A stretch of 64,000 nucleotides of DNA, from the NCBI RefSeq assembly GCF_018310695.1, contig NZ_JAGXCY010000007.1:124001-188000 (forward strand). Direction: 5' to 3'. The translations under genes were made by a program, and so were the position numbers. The DNA comes from Paenibacillus sp. Marseille-Q4541 (GTDB lineage Bacteria; Bacillota; Bacilli; Paenibacillales; Paenibacillaceae). Numbering within the stretch: position 1 is the stretch's first letter; every line of letters begins with the position of its first letter. Positions 25,943 to 35,848 of this stretch are shown piece after piece. The notes below the pieces were generated by a model, which was given only the letters and a program-made list of their open reading frames with translations, had not been told where the DNA came from and made no database searches.

Positions 25943-27004
25943 ATGAACGAGCAATTGCAGAAAGCAGATGAAGTACTATTTTATACAGGAACTTATTCTA
26001 CTGCGGAAGAGCCCGGTATTTTTCTTATAGCAGCAAGTAAAGAATCAGGGGAAATGCGAATTGTGAATCAGATGAATGGTATTGGGCAGCCTTCCTTTGT
26101 AGCACTGCATCCAAATGGAGAAAAATTGTACGCTGTAAGTGAAAAAGGGGAAGGGGAGCTATTTACTTATCAGATTGATGCTTCTACGAAAGAACTTCAT
26201 CTTCTGGACCGGAAATCAACGGAAGGCGCAGACCCTTGTTATGTATCCGTCGATACAGAAGGCCGCTACGTCTTAGTTGCCAATTATTCAAGCGGAAGCG
26301 TCAGTGTGTACAAGCTAGATGAATCGGGTCTACCGGTTGAAATGAGTGCAAAGATCCAGCACGTGGGAGAAGGATTCCGTAAAGACCGTCAAGAAGGTCC
26401 GCATGCTCACTCCATTTTGCCAAGTTCAGATGGTCATTTCGTTTTCGTATGTGACCTTGGATTGGATCAACTGATTGTTTACCGCAACGAAGATGGCAAG
26501 CTCTCTACACACTATGAATTGAAATTGCCAGCAGGATCAGGACCTAGACACCTTGTGATTCATCCTTCAGAGAAATTTGCTTATATCGTAGGAGAGCTCA
26601 ATAGCACAGTTACAGCACTAACTTATAATAAGAATCGCGGAGAGTTTCAAATTACGCATCATATTTCTACAAGGGAAAAAGCAGCACAGGATGAAAATAC
26701 AGGTGCCGATATTCGAGTCTCTCCTTGTGGACGTTTCCTCTATGTATCCAACCGCGGGGATGATACGATTGCACTTTTCCATATTAATGAAGAGACTGGG
26801 GCACTTACTGCGGAAGAGCGAGTATCCACTGGCGGTAAAACTCCGCGTAACTTCAATCTGCTCGAAGGTGGGCTGTTGCTCGCTGCCAATCAGGGAACGA
26901 ATAATCTGGTTTCTTTCCGTATCGACAGTGAAACAGGCAGACTTACGCAAACTGGATTTGAACTAGAACTGACAGCACCCGTTTGTATTGAACCATTTAA
27001 ATAA
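25943..27004 (+). CDS. Lactonase-family beta-propeller protein (6-phosphogluconolactonase-like, YkgB type)
   Basis: A 353-residue protein built of seven beta-propeller blades. It has FYTGTYS near the start, GPHAHSI, GSGPRHLVIHP and LYVSNRGDDTIA repeats typical of the Pgl/YkgB lactonase family, which hydrolyse 6-phosphogluconolactone in the oxidative pentose phosphate pathway or related lactones. AAAGGAG precedes the ATG. It is divergent from bglC, whose product glucose 6-phosphate could feed this pathway. A strong terminator follows. Confidence 0.88.
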   Translation: MNEQLQKADEVLFYTGTYSTAEEPGIFLIAASKESGEMRIVNQMNGIGQPSFVALHPNGEKLYAVSEKGEGELFTYQIDASTKELHLLDRKSTEGADPCYVSVDTEGRYVLVANYSSGSVSVYKLDESGLPVEMSAKIQHVGEGFRKDRQEGPHAHSILPSSDGHFVFVCDLGLDQLIVYRNEDGKLSTHYELKLPAGSGPRHLVIHPSEKFAYIVGELNSTVTALTYNKNRGEFQITHHISTREKAAQDENTGADIRVSPCGRFLYVSNRGDDTIALFHINEETGALTAEERVSTGGKTPRNFNLLEGGLLLAANQGTNNLVSFRIDSETGRLTQTGFELELTAPVCIEPFK

Positions 27005-27019
27005 AAATCATGATGTTTC

Positions 27020-27056
27020 GAAACCCGAACTCGTTTAATTGAGTTCGGGTTTCTAT
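27020..27056 (+). terminator. Terminator after the lactonase gene
   Basis: GAAACCCGAACTC (27020-27032) pairs perfectly with GAGTTCGGGTTTC (27041-27053). The T-run is short. Confidence 0.8.
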
Positions 27057-27144
27057 GTAAATCAACGATTGTATGCATAGTACAAGCCTCTCGTGCGATA
27101 TATTGACCTACAAGTATGTATCCTAGCGGAGGTGCGTATCGGCA

Positions 27145-28422
27145 ATGCCGTATATTTTAAGGTATAACACTACTATGAATGGAGAGATTGCGTTTACTGA
27201 AAATACCCTGGGTCTTAATCAAGTAGCTGAGAATAATCAGGGTAACACAGGATCGATTGGTGCCTTTAGCGCGCTCAATACGGCACTTAGGGCAGGGAAT
27301 TTCCCGTTAGGGACAACACTTGATTATACGTTAAATGGATCTACAGCTGTTCTTGATCTTCCGAGTGGAGCCGCACTATACGCTGAATTAATCTGGGTAG
27401 GTAGTTATGATGACGGAGGAGGAAGTGTACTCGATGAGGTGAGTAATCCTCCTCAGTCAGGAACTGTTGTAGTGAACCCGAAAGGTACGTTCACGTATAC
27501 GCCAAATCCAGATTTCACAGGTACGGATAACTTTACAATCATTGCAACAAACAGTGTAGGAGAATCGACATCGATTTCGTTCACAGTTGGGGTTACTGTT
27601 TCGGGACCTGTGAATGTGCCAATTACGGCCGACATTGGACTTGGAACCAATCAGGATCAGCCTGTGTCGGGGATCATCATTGCTAGTGATCTCGAAGGAT
27701 TTTCACTCACGTTCCAGAGTTCCGCTCTTCCGAATTCAGGATCAGTGGTACTGAACCCGGATGGAAGTTTCATTTATACACCTAATTCAGGTTTCGTCGG
27801 TACCGATACGTTTCGTGTTAGGGTGACCAATAGTCTAGGGGGCAGTGCGCTGTCTATAGTCAGTGTTGTCGTGTATCCATCAGTTGATCCAAGCTCCGTG
27901 AAGGTAGAGCTTACGACAAGGGCGGGGACCTCCGTAAGTGACTCTCTTTCAGCAGGTCAAGGTGTTTATGTCTTGCCGAGTGGTCCTTCCCACGGAAGCG
28001 TACAATTAAATCCGGATGGAACGTTCGTCTATACACCAGAAGCTGGATTTACAGGCGTTGATGAATTTATGATTCAATTTACGGACCGTACTAGAAATGT
28101 TATACGAAATATTATACATTTCAATATCTCCGTGAATGTGGTTCCGCAGAGCAATACGCTTACACTTGGTCTTCGTACGGAAGAGAACCATCCGCTTTCC
28201 AGCAATCTGAATACCATTGGTATTGGGCTTGTGATTACGGCCCAGATCGTTGATACGCCGAATAATGGAAGACTTGTTCTGAATGCCAATGGGACGTATA
28301 CCTATTTCCCCGGCCCGGATTATACAGGCCCAGATCAATTTGCTTTCATTGTAACGGATGCGCAAGGTAGCATTTATATCGTCATTGTTAGGATGTTAAT
28401 ATATCCTGAGTTGGAAGAGTAG
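27145..28422 (+). CDS. Ig/VCBS-like tandem-repeat protein without signal peptide
   Basis: A 425-residue protein. Residues about 1-95 form a head (NGEIAFTENTLGLNQ, GSIGAFSALNT, LYAELIWVGSY) of a type I have seen on surface proteins of Bacillales. Four repeats of about 80 residues follow, each with a core such as SGSVVLNPDGSFIYTPNSGF followed by GTDTF. They are beta-sandwich modules of the VCBS/cadherin-like class. No signal peptide, membrane segment or sorting motif is present, so it is either a mother-cell-made spore surface protein or leaves by another route. GGAGGTG precedes the ATG. It is a single gene with its own terminator. Confidence 0.8.
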   Translation: MPYILRYNTTMNGEIAFTENTLGLNQVAENNQGNTGSIGAFSALNTALRAGNFPLGTTLDYTLNGSTAVLDLPSGAALYAELIWVGSYDDGGGSVLDEVSNPPQSGTVVVNPKGTFTYTPNPDFTGTDNFTIIATNSVGESTSISFTVGVTVSGPVNVPITADIGLGTNQDQPVSGIIIASDLEGFSLTFQSSALPNSGSVVLNPDGSFIYTPNSGFVGTDTFRVRVTNSLGGSALSIVSVVVYPSVDPSSVKVELTTRAGTSVSDSLSAGQGVYVLPSGPSHGSVQLNPDGTFVYTPEAGFTGVDEFMIQFTDRTRNVIRNIIHFNISVNVVPQSNTLTLGLRTEENHPLSSNLNTIGIGLVITAQIVDTPNNGRLVLNANGTYTYFPGPDYTGPDQFAFIVTDAQGSIYIVIVRMLIYPELEE

Positions 28423-28447
28423 ATGCTGTCATTCTGCTCCTAAATAA

Positions 28448-28497
28448 AAAAGAAACCCGGAAGAGTCTCGTTATCGAGTCTTTCCGGGTTTCTTTTT
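28448..28497 (+). terminator. Terminator after the repeat protein
   Basis: GAAACCCGGAAGA pairs with TCTTTCCGGGTTTC, followed by TTTTTAG; an AAAAAA run on the other side would also allow minus-strand use. Confidence 0.88.
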
Positions 28498-28879
28498 AGT
28501 AGTGCGTCTTTTTTTATTTAAAGATGTTTTCTTGTTACGTTTATTTAGAAAAAGTTGACGCTGCTCTTTTACGTAGGCAGGTTCCTCCCAATTGCTCTAG
28601 ATTAGGAAGCCAAGTTCCTCTGAAGAGATCTCTTCTTTCACAACAATAAAATGATACATGATTTGATAAGCAACATTCAGTTGACTTTGTCTTAACAGAC
28701 TCTAGGGGATACAGCTTCACCAAACATCTGATATGTAAACAAAGCTGCAGAAAGTGTCACTAAATTAAGGAGTTAGACCTATATCTGGAATAAAATGTTT
28801 AAAATATAATATAAACCACAATATAAAGCGCTTACATAAAAGGGAAAACCACATTTTACTTGAACTGGAGGGACAAGTT
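28498..28879. other. Gene-free interval before the PL11 lyase
   Basis: AT-rich, with no supported gene. Near its end lie a TATAAT-like box (about 28806) and a half-conserved cre-like site around 28822-28837 (TATAAAGCGCTTACAT), suggesting catabolite control of the lyase. Confidence 0.35.
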
Positions 28880-30748
28880 GTGAACAGGAAAATGAGAAAG
28901 GGTATGAGAAAATTAGGCCTTTGCTTTCTGGGAGCCGCTCTATGTTGCAGTGTGGGAGGTTATACAGGACAGGCTGATGCTGCAAGTCCAAGACAGATGG
29001 AATACCTGGATCGAGGCGTCGTTGCGGTGAAGACAGGTACAGGGGTATTTGTTAGTTGGCGTTTACTGGGAACAGAAGGAGCGAGTGTGTCCTTTAACGT
29101 GTACCGTGATGGGGTGAAAGTGAATGCTTCACCGATTACGAATAGTACCAATCTTCAGGATAATGTAGGTACGACGAGTTCGAAGTATACGGTTAGAGCT
29201 GTAGTCAATGGAACGGAGCAAGCGGCTTCTCCTATTGCTGCGGTATGGGGTTCCAATTACTTAAGTGTTCCGCTGATAAAACCGGCAGACGGAACGACAC
29301 CGGACGGCGTGAGTTACACTTATAGCGCAAACGATGCGAGTGCCGGAGATCTGGATGGCGACGGAAAATACGAACTGATCGTGAAATGGGATCCATCAAA
29401 CTCGAAAGATAACTCCCAAAGTGGCTACACCGGCGAAGTATTCATTGATGCTTATAAGCTTGATGGAACAAGATTATGGCGCATTGGACTCGGTAAAAAT
29501 ATTCGTGCAGGTGCACATTATACTCAGTTCATGGTGTACGATCTGGATGGCGACGGGAAAGCGGAAGTAGCAATGAAGACTGCGGATGGAAGTAAAGACG
29601 GAACGGGCACCGTGATTGGGGATGGTACGAAAGACTACCGTAACAGCAGCGGGTACATTTTAACAGGACCGGAGTATCTGACTATTTTTAATGGACTAAC
29701 GGGAAAAGCACTTACAACGGTAAATTATGATCCGCCGAGAGGTACCGTAAGTAGTTGGGGAGATAACTACGGGAACCGGGTTGATCGTTTCCTGGCAGGC
29801 ATTGCTTATCTTGATGGCGAGAGACCAAGTCTTGTTATGGCTAGGGGGTACTATACCCGTTCTGTACTTGTTGCCTATGATTATCGCAACGGGCAATTAA
29901 CAAAACGCTGGACTTTTGATAGCAACACTTCAGGTAACAACGCTTATGCAGGGCAAGGGAACCATAATCTCAGTGTGGGGGACGTAGACAATGATGGACG
30001 GGACGAAATTATCTATGGCGCAATGGCTGTTGATGATAACGGAACAGGACTGTATACGACCGGACTGGGCCATGGTGATGCCATGCATCTTGGAGATTTA
30101 GATCCTGACCGTGCCGGAATGGAAGTATTCCAAGTACATGAAGTACCATCAGCTACAGCTGGGGTTGAATTTCGTGATGCGAGAACAGGAGCACTCATTT
30201 GGGGGATTCCTACATCATCCGATATCGGACGGGGTATGGCGGCAGATATTGATCCGAGATATAAGGGAGAAGAGGTATGGGCTGCGGGAGCATTATATAC
30301 TGCAAAAGGGCAACTCATCAGCAACACCCTGCCATCGTCCACAAATTTTGGGATCTGGTGGGATGGTGACCTAAGCCGTGAACTGCTGGATAACAACCGG
30401 ATAGATAAATGGAATTATGCTACCTCTACTACAACAAATCTGCTCACTGCTTCCGGTGCTACAAGTAACAATGGTACAAAGGCAACTCCTGCGCTGCAAG
30501 CTGATCTGCTGGGGGATTGGCGGGAAGAAGCAGTGTGGCGGTCAACCGACAGCTCTGAACTTCGGATATACACAACGACTGTCATTACGGACACAAGGAT
30601 CTACACGCTGATGCATGATCCCGTATACCGTCTGGGGATTGCTTGGCAAAATGTGGCGTATAATCAGCCTCCCCATACTAGTTTCTATCTAGGAACAGGG
30701 ATGAGCACCCCGCCAGTACCCAATATTAAAGTAACTGCCGCACCTTGA
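28880..30748 (+). CDS. Secreted rhamnogalacturonan lyase (PL11, YesW-like)
   Basis: A 622-residue eight-bladed propeller lyase that cleaves the rhamnogalacturonan I backbone of pectin. The signal peptide runs to about residue 34 (cleavage near QADA-A). It is followed by ASPRQMEYLDRGVVAVKTG, the start of mature PL11 enzymes. Several calcium loops are visible (DLDGDGKYE, DLDGDGKAE, DVDNDGRDE). The start is GTG with GGAGGG 7 nt upstream. It is single, with no partner lyase or oligosaccharide transporter next to it. Its carbohydrate neighbours suggest life on plant material. Confidence 0.92.
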   Translation: MNRKMRKGMRKLGLCFLGAALCCSVGGYTGQADAASPRQMEYLDRGVVAVKTGTGVFVSWRLLGTEGASVSFNVYRDGVKVNASPITNSTNLQDNVGTTSSKYTVRAVVNGTEQAASPIAAVWGSNYLSVPLIKPADGTTPDGVSYTYSANDASAGDLDGDGKYELIVKWDPSNSKDNSQSGYTGEVFIDAYKLDGTRLWRIGLGKNIRAGAHYTQFMVYDLDGDGKAEVAMKTADGSKDGTGTVIGDGTKDYRNSSGYILTGPEYLTIFNGLTGKALTTVNYDPPRGTVSSWGDNYGNRVDRFLAGIAYLDGERPSLVMARGYYTRSVLVAYDYRNGQLTKRWTFDSNTSGNNAYAGQGNHNLSVGDVDNDGRDEIIYGAMAVDDNGTGLYTTGLGHGDAMHLGDLDPDRAGMEVFQVHEVPSATAGVEFRDARTGALIWGIPTSSDIGRGMAADIDPRYKGEEVWAAGALYTAKGQLISNTLPSSTNFGIWWDGDLSRELLDNNRIDKWNYATSTTTNLLTASGATSNNGTKATPALQADLLGDWREEAVWRSTDSSELRIYTTTVITDTRIYTLMHDPVYRLGIAWQNVAYNQPPHTSFYLGTGMSTPPVPNIKVTAAP

Positions 30749-30810
30749 TATATGTACAGATTGTTATGTAAGTGAAGACAATAATTTCAGAGCCTCTTCA
30801 ATTTGCTTTT

Positions 30811-30835
30811 AGACCGCAGTGATGCGGTCTTTTTG
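30811..30835 (+). terminator. Terminator after the PL11 lyase
   Basis: AGACCGCA (30811-30818) pairs with TGCGGTCT (30823-30830), followed by TTTTG. Confidence 0.85.
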
Positions 30836-31025
30836 CTGTGATAAATAGAAGCCTACTTTGGAGGGGGAGCTTTACAATTTGAGAAACCAAGGGGCCATTA
30901 CTTAACAAAACATTTACCTTGGAGTGTACATACGAGGGTTCTTTATCTGTAACATGAAGGAAAAGGGATGTTTTTGGAAAAAAGAGAGTACTTAATATAT
31001 AGTATCTATTTATGTTAAAAAATGT

Positions 31026-31095
31026 TTGACAGCCCTGTTCTGCCTCATTACAATGTACATAACATACTAAACAGGTAGGAATAAATGTTAATATG
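31026..31095 (+). promoter_or_regulatory. Promoter region of the sulfate transport operon
   Basis: TTGACA at 31026-31031 with a TAACAT box at 31050-31055 (18-bp spacer) is the best promoter in the interval 30836-31242. Downstream, TAGGAATAAATGTTA (from 31076) shares TAGGAAT...TGTTA with the SsuE-like gene's upstream region. No SAM riboswitch or other leader RNA was seen. Confidence 0.45.
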
Positions 31096-31242
31096 AAAAC
31101 CTACCACACGGGTGGAGGAACGTAAGGCAGCATAGATATGGCAGACACGAAAGTCAAGATCGGTTTGACCTTCTATCTATGTGCTTTTGTTTCTCCATTT
31201 TTATATCTACTTATAATGAATAGCTGGGGCGAGGAGAGATTT

Positions 31243-32313
31243 ATGATGAAAAAGGGTGTACGCAAAGGTCTTATCATTAGCATGGCATTGTTGCTTATTG
31301 CTTCGCTCGCAGCCTGCGGTGGGGACAATAAAGAAGGCGGGGCAGCAAGTGCTGGGAATAATGGCGATAAATCCGGAGCTCTGGAACTGCTGAACGTCTC
31401 TTACGATCCGACACGTGAACTCTATGATCAATATAACAAAGCTTTTGCTGCTTACTACGAAAAAGAAAAAGGTCAGAAGGTTACTATTAAACAGTCTCAC
31501 GGAGGATCAGGTAAACAAAGCCGCTCCGTGATTGATGGTTTGGATGCAGACGTTGTCACACTCGCATTGGGATATGATATCGATGCGATTGAAGAAAAAG
31601 GTCTAATTAATGCAGGTTGGCAGGAGAAATTTGAGCATAATAGTGCTCCTTATACATCAACGATTGTGTTCCTCGTTCGCAAAGGCAATCCGAAAGGAAT
31701 TAAAGACTGGGATGATCTGATCAAAGGAGATACACAGGTCATTACGCCGAATCCCAAAACATCAGGTGGAGCACGTTGGAATTACCTAGCTGCTTGGGGT
31801 TACGCGCTGAAGCAGAACAGTAACGACGAAGAGAAGGCAAAACAATTTGTAGCTGAGTTGTTCAAACACACTCCTGTCCTGGATACAGGTGCACGCGGTT
31901 CGACAACGACATTTGTTGAGCGTGGGATCGGAGACGTTTTGCTGGCTTGGGAGAATGAGGCTCAGTTATCAGTAAAAGAACTGGGACCGGACAAATTTGA
32001 TATCATCTATCCTTCTACCAGTATTCTTGCAGAGCCGCCTGTAGCTGTCGTAGATAAAAATGTAGATAAAAAAGGAACGCGAGAAGCTGCGGAGGCTTAT
32101 CTTACGTACCTTTATAGTGAAGAAGGCCAAAAAATCGCAGCAGAAAATTATTATCGTCCTACACTAGAAAGTGTAGCTGCACAGTATAAAGATGAGTTCC
32201 CACCAATTGAGCTGTTTAAGCTTCAGGATGTATTTGGTACTTGGAAAGAGACACAGGAGAAGCATTTCAATGAAGGCGGCATTTTCGATCAAATCTATAC
32301 ACCTGGCAGCTAA
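31243..32313 (+). CDS. Sulfate/thiosulfate ABC transporter binding lipoprotein
   Basis: From the ATG at 31243 (GAGGAGAG upstream) the product is 356 residues with a lipoprotein signal ending LASLAAC-type at Cys25. The frame is open 35 codons further up (from 31138), but that would bury the signal, so the shorter form is chosen. The mature part has [37 protein letters not shown] and [15 protein letters not shown], hallmarks of Sbp/CysP proteins that bind the sulfate oxyanion. It begins a run of binding protein, two permeases and YezD. Confidence 0.92.
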   Translation: MMKKGVRKGLIISMALLLIASLAACGGDNKEGGAASAGNNGDKSGALELLNVSYDPTRELYDQYNKAFAAYYEKEKGQKVTIKQSHGGSGKQSRSVIDGLDADVVTLALGYDIDAIEEKGLINAGWQEKFEHNSAPYTSTIVFLVRKGNPKGIKDWDDLIKGDTQVITPNPKTSGGARWNYLAAWGYALKQNSNDEEKAKQFVAELFKHTPVLDTGARGSTTTFVERGIGDVLLAWENEAQLSVKELGPDKFDIIYPSTSILAEPPVAVVDKNVDKKGTREAAEAYLTYLYSEEGQKIAAENYYRPTLESVAAQYKDEFPPIELFKLQDVFGTWKETQEKHFNEGGIFDQIYTPGS

Positions 32314-32369
32314 AGAACGAGGCATGGCTGACCGGACAAACACCGGAGGCATGGAGGGATGAGTAAAAA

Positions 32370-33206
32370 ATGAGCAGTGTCGGAACTTCCAAAGTAAGGG
32401 TTCTTCCCGGGTTTGGCATCACCATGGGATTTACTGTTTTATACTTAAGTCTTGTTGTATTAATTCCACTAGCAGCACTTCTGTTTAATTCAACAGGGCT
32501 CACTTGGGGCAAGTTTATAGATATGGCGACCAATCCGCGGATTCTAGCCTCTTTTAAGGTCAGTTTCACGACGGCCGGTTTAGCAGCTTTTGCGAACCTG
32601 TTTCTCGGGCTGCTGCTAGCGTGGGTACTTGTTCGTTACGAGTTCCCCGGCAAAAAAATATTCGATGCAATTATTGATTTGCCTTTTGCTCTGCCAACGG
32701 CAGTAGCAGGCGTAGCACTCACTGCACTGTATTCACCTAACGGCTGGATCGGATCCTTTCTGGACCCGCTTGGCATCAAGATTGCTTTTTCACAGCTGGG
32801 CATCACACTCGCATTAATGTTTATCGGTATTCCGTTCGTGGTACGGACCGTACAGCCGGTTCTGGCCGAACTTGATACGGGTGTGGAAGAAGCCGCGGCA
32901 ACGCTAGGTGCTGGTCGCTGGCTGACGTTTCGAAAAGTGATTTTGCCTGAACTTATTCCTCCTCTTCTGACCGGATTTGCCTTGGCGTTTGCACGAGGGA
33001 TTGGAGAGTACGGATCGGTGGTCTTCATTTCTGGTAACATGCCGATGAAAACAGAGATTGCACCGCTCCTTATCATGACGCAGCTGGAACAATTTGATTA
33101 CGCAGGGGCTACAGCAGTTGCTTTATTACTGCTCATTGTATCCTTCATTCTGTTGTTCTTGATTAATACTCTGCAGCGCTGGAGCCGCAAAACATCCCGC
33201 AGATAA
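32370..33206 (+). CDS. cysT: Sulfate ABC transporter permease CysT
   Basis: A 278-residue inner-membrane subunit with six segments and the EAA loop [23 protein letters not shown]. The segment [17 protein letters not shown] is a signature of sulfate (CysT/CysU) permeases. It lies 56 bp after the binding-protein gene and 18 bp before cysW. Confidence 0.92.
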   Translation: MSSVGTSKVRVLPGFGITMGFTVLYLSLVVLIPLAALLFNSTGLTWGKFIDMATNPRILASFKVSFTTAGLAAFANLFLGLLLAWVLVRYEFPGKKIFDAIIDLPFALPTAVAGVALTALYSPNGWIGSFLDPLGIKIAFSQLGITLALMFIGIPFVVRTVQPVLAELDTGVEEAAATLGAGRWLTFRKVILPELIPPLLTGFALAFARGIGEYGSVVFISGNMPMKTEIAPLLIMTQLEQFDYAGATAVALLLLIVSFILLFLINTLQRWSRKTSRR

Positions 33207-33224
33207 GAAAAGGAGGAAATCATT

Positions 33225-34088
33225 ATGGCTGGAACCGTACCTTTAGGAACAGGAGCTAGGGTACAGACAAAAGCGTCCCGAGGAGCAAGCGAAGCACCAT
33301 GGGTCAAATGGACGCTTATCGGCGCTGCGGCACTGGTCATGGGCTGGCTGCTTATTTTACCCCTTGTCATCGTGATTACCGAAGCATTAAAACAAGGAAT
33401 CGGCGTATTTACCGCAGCGCTTACTGAACCGGATGCACTCGCAGCCCTTAAACTTACACTTATCGTGGCTGCAATTACCGTACCGCTGAATACAATATTT
33501 GGTGTAATGGCAGCTTGGCTGATTACGAAGTTTCATTTTCGTGGCAAGGGGCTGCTGATTACGTTAATCGATTTGCCGTTCTCCATTTCACCTGTTGTAG
33601 GCGGACTGATGTTCGTTCTGGTGTTTGGGGCAAGCGGCTGGTTTGGGCCGCTCCTAGATGCATGGAATACGAAGATTATTTTTGCAGTGCCAGGCATCGT
33701 GCTGGCTACGTTGTTCATTACTTTTCCTTTTGTAGCGAGAGAGCTGATTCCGCTCATGGAAGATCAGGGAACTCAAGAGGAAGAAGCTGCTGTGATGCTG
33801 GGAGCAAAAGGCTGGAGGGTTTTCTTCTCAGTCACTTTGCCAAATATTAAATGGGGCCTGCTGTACGGCGTTATTTTATGTAATGCGAGAGCGATGGGGG
33901 AATTTGGAGCTGTCTCCGTAGTATCCGGCCATATTCGAGGAGAAACCAACACCTTGCCACTGCATGTGGAGATTCTGTATAACGAGTACCAATTTTCAGC
34001 ATCTTTTGCTGTTGCATCCTTGCTGTTGCTTCTAGCTCTTGCAACTTTAATATTAAAAAGTTTTTTCAGCAGAAAGAGTACACATTGA
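33225..34088 (+). CDS. cysW: Sulfate ABC transporter permease CysW
   Basis: A 287-residue partner permease with the loop [22 protein letters not shown] and the CysW signature [32 protein letters not shown] (34 kb position about 33880-33975). AAGGAGG precedes the ATG. The expected ATPase CysA does not follow; the next gene is yezD, so an ATPase from elsewhere must serve the pump. Confidence 0.92.
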   Translation: MAGTVPLGTGARVQTKASRGASEAPWVKWTLIGAAALVMGWLLILPLVIVITEALKQGIGVFTAALTEPDALAALKLTLIVAAITVPLNTIFGVMAAWLITKFHFRGKGLLITLIDLPFSISPVVGGLMFVLVFGASGWFGPLLDAWNTKIIFAVPGIVLATLFITFPFVARELIPLMEDQGTQEEEAAVMLGAKGWRVFFSVTLPNIKWGLLYGVILCNARAMGEFGAVSVVSGHIRGETNTLPLHVEILYNEYQFSASFAVASLLLLLALATLILKSFFSRKSTH

Positions 34089-34142
34089 TATCAATATCCC
34101 ATAGAGGGCTACCAAGCCCGATATCAAGAGGAGGCGTTCATA

Positions 34143-34367
34143 ATGGCGAAACCGCTAAAAGTGGATGAAGTGTGGATGGAACGTATTGTCGGGTTACTGA
34201 ATGAGATGGAGTTTGGATCTCTTTCTATCGTGGTACATGAAGGCCAGATTGTACAGATGGAGCGTACCGAGCGCAAACGTTATGAAAACACCCCATCGGG
34301 AAAATCGCGTGCTTCGTCAGCGGGGAATACGACTAGAACGTCGGCTGGTCCGAGGGTGGTTAGGTAA
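34143..34367 (+). CDS. yezD: YezD-like small protein (DUF2292)
   Basis: A 74-residue protein. Residues about 8-45 (ERIVGLLNEMEFGSLSIVVH and the EGQIVQMERTERKR stretch) match DUF2292/YezD, small proteins repeatedly found in sulfate and cysteine operons. The tail is basic and low complexity. GGAGG lies 8 nt before ATG, 54 bp after cysW. Biochemical role is unknown, but the operon position supports sulfur assimilation. Confidence 0.85.
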   Translation: MAKPLKVDEVWMERIVGLLNEMEFGSLSIVVHEGQIVQMERTERKRYENTPSGKSRASSAGNTTRTSAGPRVVR

Positions 34368-34382
34368 GCATCATAGATTGTA

Positions 34383-34525
34383 ATAAGGGGAAACGGACCT
34401 TCCGTGCTCGCCGCTCCCCTTGTTTTGGCTGGACTTAAGTGGATTCGGAAGAAGCTCCGGTCCAGCCAAAGCCAAAGTCGCTCTGATCCCGGAATGACCT
34501 TATTCCCTAGAGCGACGTTTGAGCT
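34383..34525. repeat. Three consecutive hairpins after yezD, possible intergenic repeat
   Basis: First, AAGGGG...CCCCTTGTTTT (34385-34425), a terminator for the sulfate operon. Then TTGGCTGGAC (34425-34434) with its exact inverse GTCCAGCCAA (34460-34469). Then GTCGCTCT (34478-34485) with AGAGCGAC (34510-34517), enclosing GGAAT/ATTCC. The stems are GC-rich compared with the surroundings and no ORF is present. I suspect a dispersed palindromic repeat or a small structured RNA. Confidence 0.5.
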
Positions 34526-34647
34526 TATGCCAATAAAGCTTTCTCCCCACGTGTAATTCTTGATCGATTTCAGTCCATTGACCAGGTTTAGTTTCTTTGT
34601 ATAAATAGGTTTAACAACTGATCCTTGTTAAAAGTTCATAATACAAA

Positions 34648-34686
34648 AAGATCCTGCCATTTGGAATGACCATAGGCAGGATCTTC
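34648..34686 (-). terminator. Terminator after the 34712 membrane protein gene
   Basis: AAGATCCTGCC (34648-34658) pairs with GGCAGGATCTT (34675-34685). On the minus strand a TTTTTG tail follows. Confidence 0.85.
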
Positions 34687-34711
34687 GTTATGATTACAAC
34701 TGGCATTTCCC

Positions 34712-35614
34712 TCATTCCGTCCCCTTATCTATCTCCTTTTCCTCTGACTGCTCTGCTTGAACTTCTGCATGGTGAAGTACTGGACGTCCAGACTTCAAAT
34801 CAGGATGGCCTACATATGGACGCTCTTTGCGGGAAGGAGGCTTGCTGAGTCTGAATCCGAGCAGGAACAGAAGAAGCTGAACCCCAAGCGCGTAAGGAGC
34901 GATATAAAGTCCAAGCAAGTGGAACAAAGCGGCGAGAACGATAAGAATCGATAAGATAATATTCGTAAAACCTGTAGCTGTACGAGGTTTGGATAAGGCG
35001 AGTATGTAGATATACGCAGTAGTAACAAGCCCGGAAACAAATCTAGCGGATACAGCAACCCATTCATATACAGATAGGGGTTCGAGTGATCGATCTATCT
35101 CCATAATGAACTGATAAACTAAGAAAGCAATTCCTGCGGCAGCGAGAGGAGCGAACAATGGCTGTACGATTTGCCATAGTGCTTGTCCCCAGCTTGGGGA
35201 ATGGAGTGCAGACAGAAGCTGGTTTCTTTCAGCCGCAAGTCTTGCCATCTCTCGATCAAGTGAGCGCTGTAGCAACTCTAGCCTTGACTCGTCCCGTTCA
35301 TCTAGACACCCCTGAATTTGTTCTTGAATATGAGGATGTAAACAGGGAGCTGATTTGCTCTCCTGAAGGGCTAGAATAAGTGCTCCGTGGAATGGTTCAC
35401 CTGGTAGTCCTTCACGCTCTAAGCCGAGTGTCAATTGGCCGGCCAGTCGGGAGTAAGCATAAAGCGTATCCTGTAGCTCATCCATTCGCCTATACTTGCT
35501 TTGTTTCAGGGTTGAAGCATGATATATGTATAGCCATAGCAGCAGAACAATAAAAAAGGCACCGAGTGCAATCGTTGGTGCGGATAACGAAACTACGTTG
35601 ATACCTGCTAGCAT
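34712..35614 (-). CDS. Uncharacterised four-segment membrane protein with coiled-coil loop
   Basis: Not recognised. The ATG at 35614 has AAGGAGGAAG upstream and gives 300 residues starting MLAGINVV; a start at 35695 is open but unsupported. One membrane segment lies at about 10-32, then a long charged cytoplasmic region rich in Glu, Arg and Leu (about 35-145, with helical DRE/LLQRSLDREMARLAAER stretches). Three or four more membrane segments follow between about 155 and 270, then an acidic tail. No catalytic motif is visible. Single gene. Confidence 0.7.
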   Translation of the reverse strand: MLAGINVVSLSAPTIALGAFFIVLLLWLYIYHASTLKQSKYRRMDELQDTLYAYSRLAGQLTLGLEREGLPGEPFHGALILALQESKSAPCLHPHIQEQIQGCLDERDESRLELLQRSLDREMARLAAERNQLLSALHSPSWGQALWQIVQPLFAPLAAAGIAFLVYQFIMEIDRSLEPLSVYEWVAVSARFVSGLVTTAYIYILALSKPRTATGFTNIILSILIVLAALFHLLGLYIAPYALGVQLLLFLLGFRLSKPPSRKERPYVGHPDLKSGRPVLHHAEVQAEQSEEKEIDKGTE

Positions 35615-35848
35615 GTTCAGGTTTCTTCCTCCTTCCGAACATTGTTTTCTTCTTTCACTATTGCATATGAAAACTAGGTTTTCAAGTGATATCATGTCTT
35701 ATTCATGAAAGCCTGCCTTGCCCTTACCTAAAAAGGAACATGCGTTTTCTTTTACCCAAAAAATAGCTTACAATATCAGGGATGTTTTAAAGCTTATTCT
35801 AATCAATCGAACGAATACTATATTCTGAGGGAAAAGAGGCTGAACACC

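Noticed and set aside
28541-28723. Minus-strand 60-codon frame between the repeat protein and PL11 genes
   Set aside because: No ribosome site and no recognised motif.
28822-28837. cre site before the PL11 lyase
   Set aside because: Only the right half fits the consensus; two key left-half positions differ. Kept as a note in the interval entry.
31138-31242. N-terminal extension of the sulfate-binding protein as a longer protein
   Set aside because: The upstream start would place a second hydrophobic stretch before the lipoprotein signal; the ATG at 31243 has a good ribosome site and gives a normal lipobox position.
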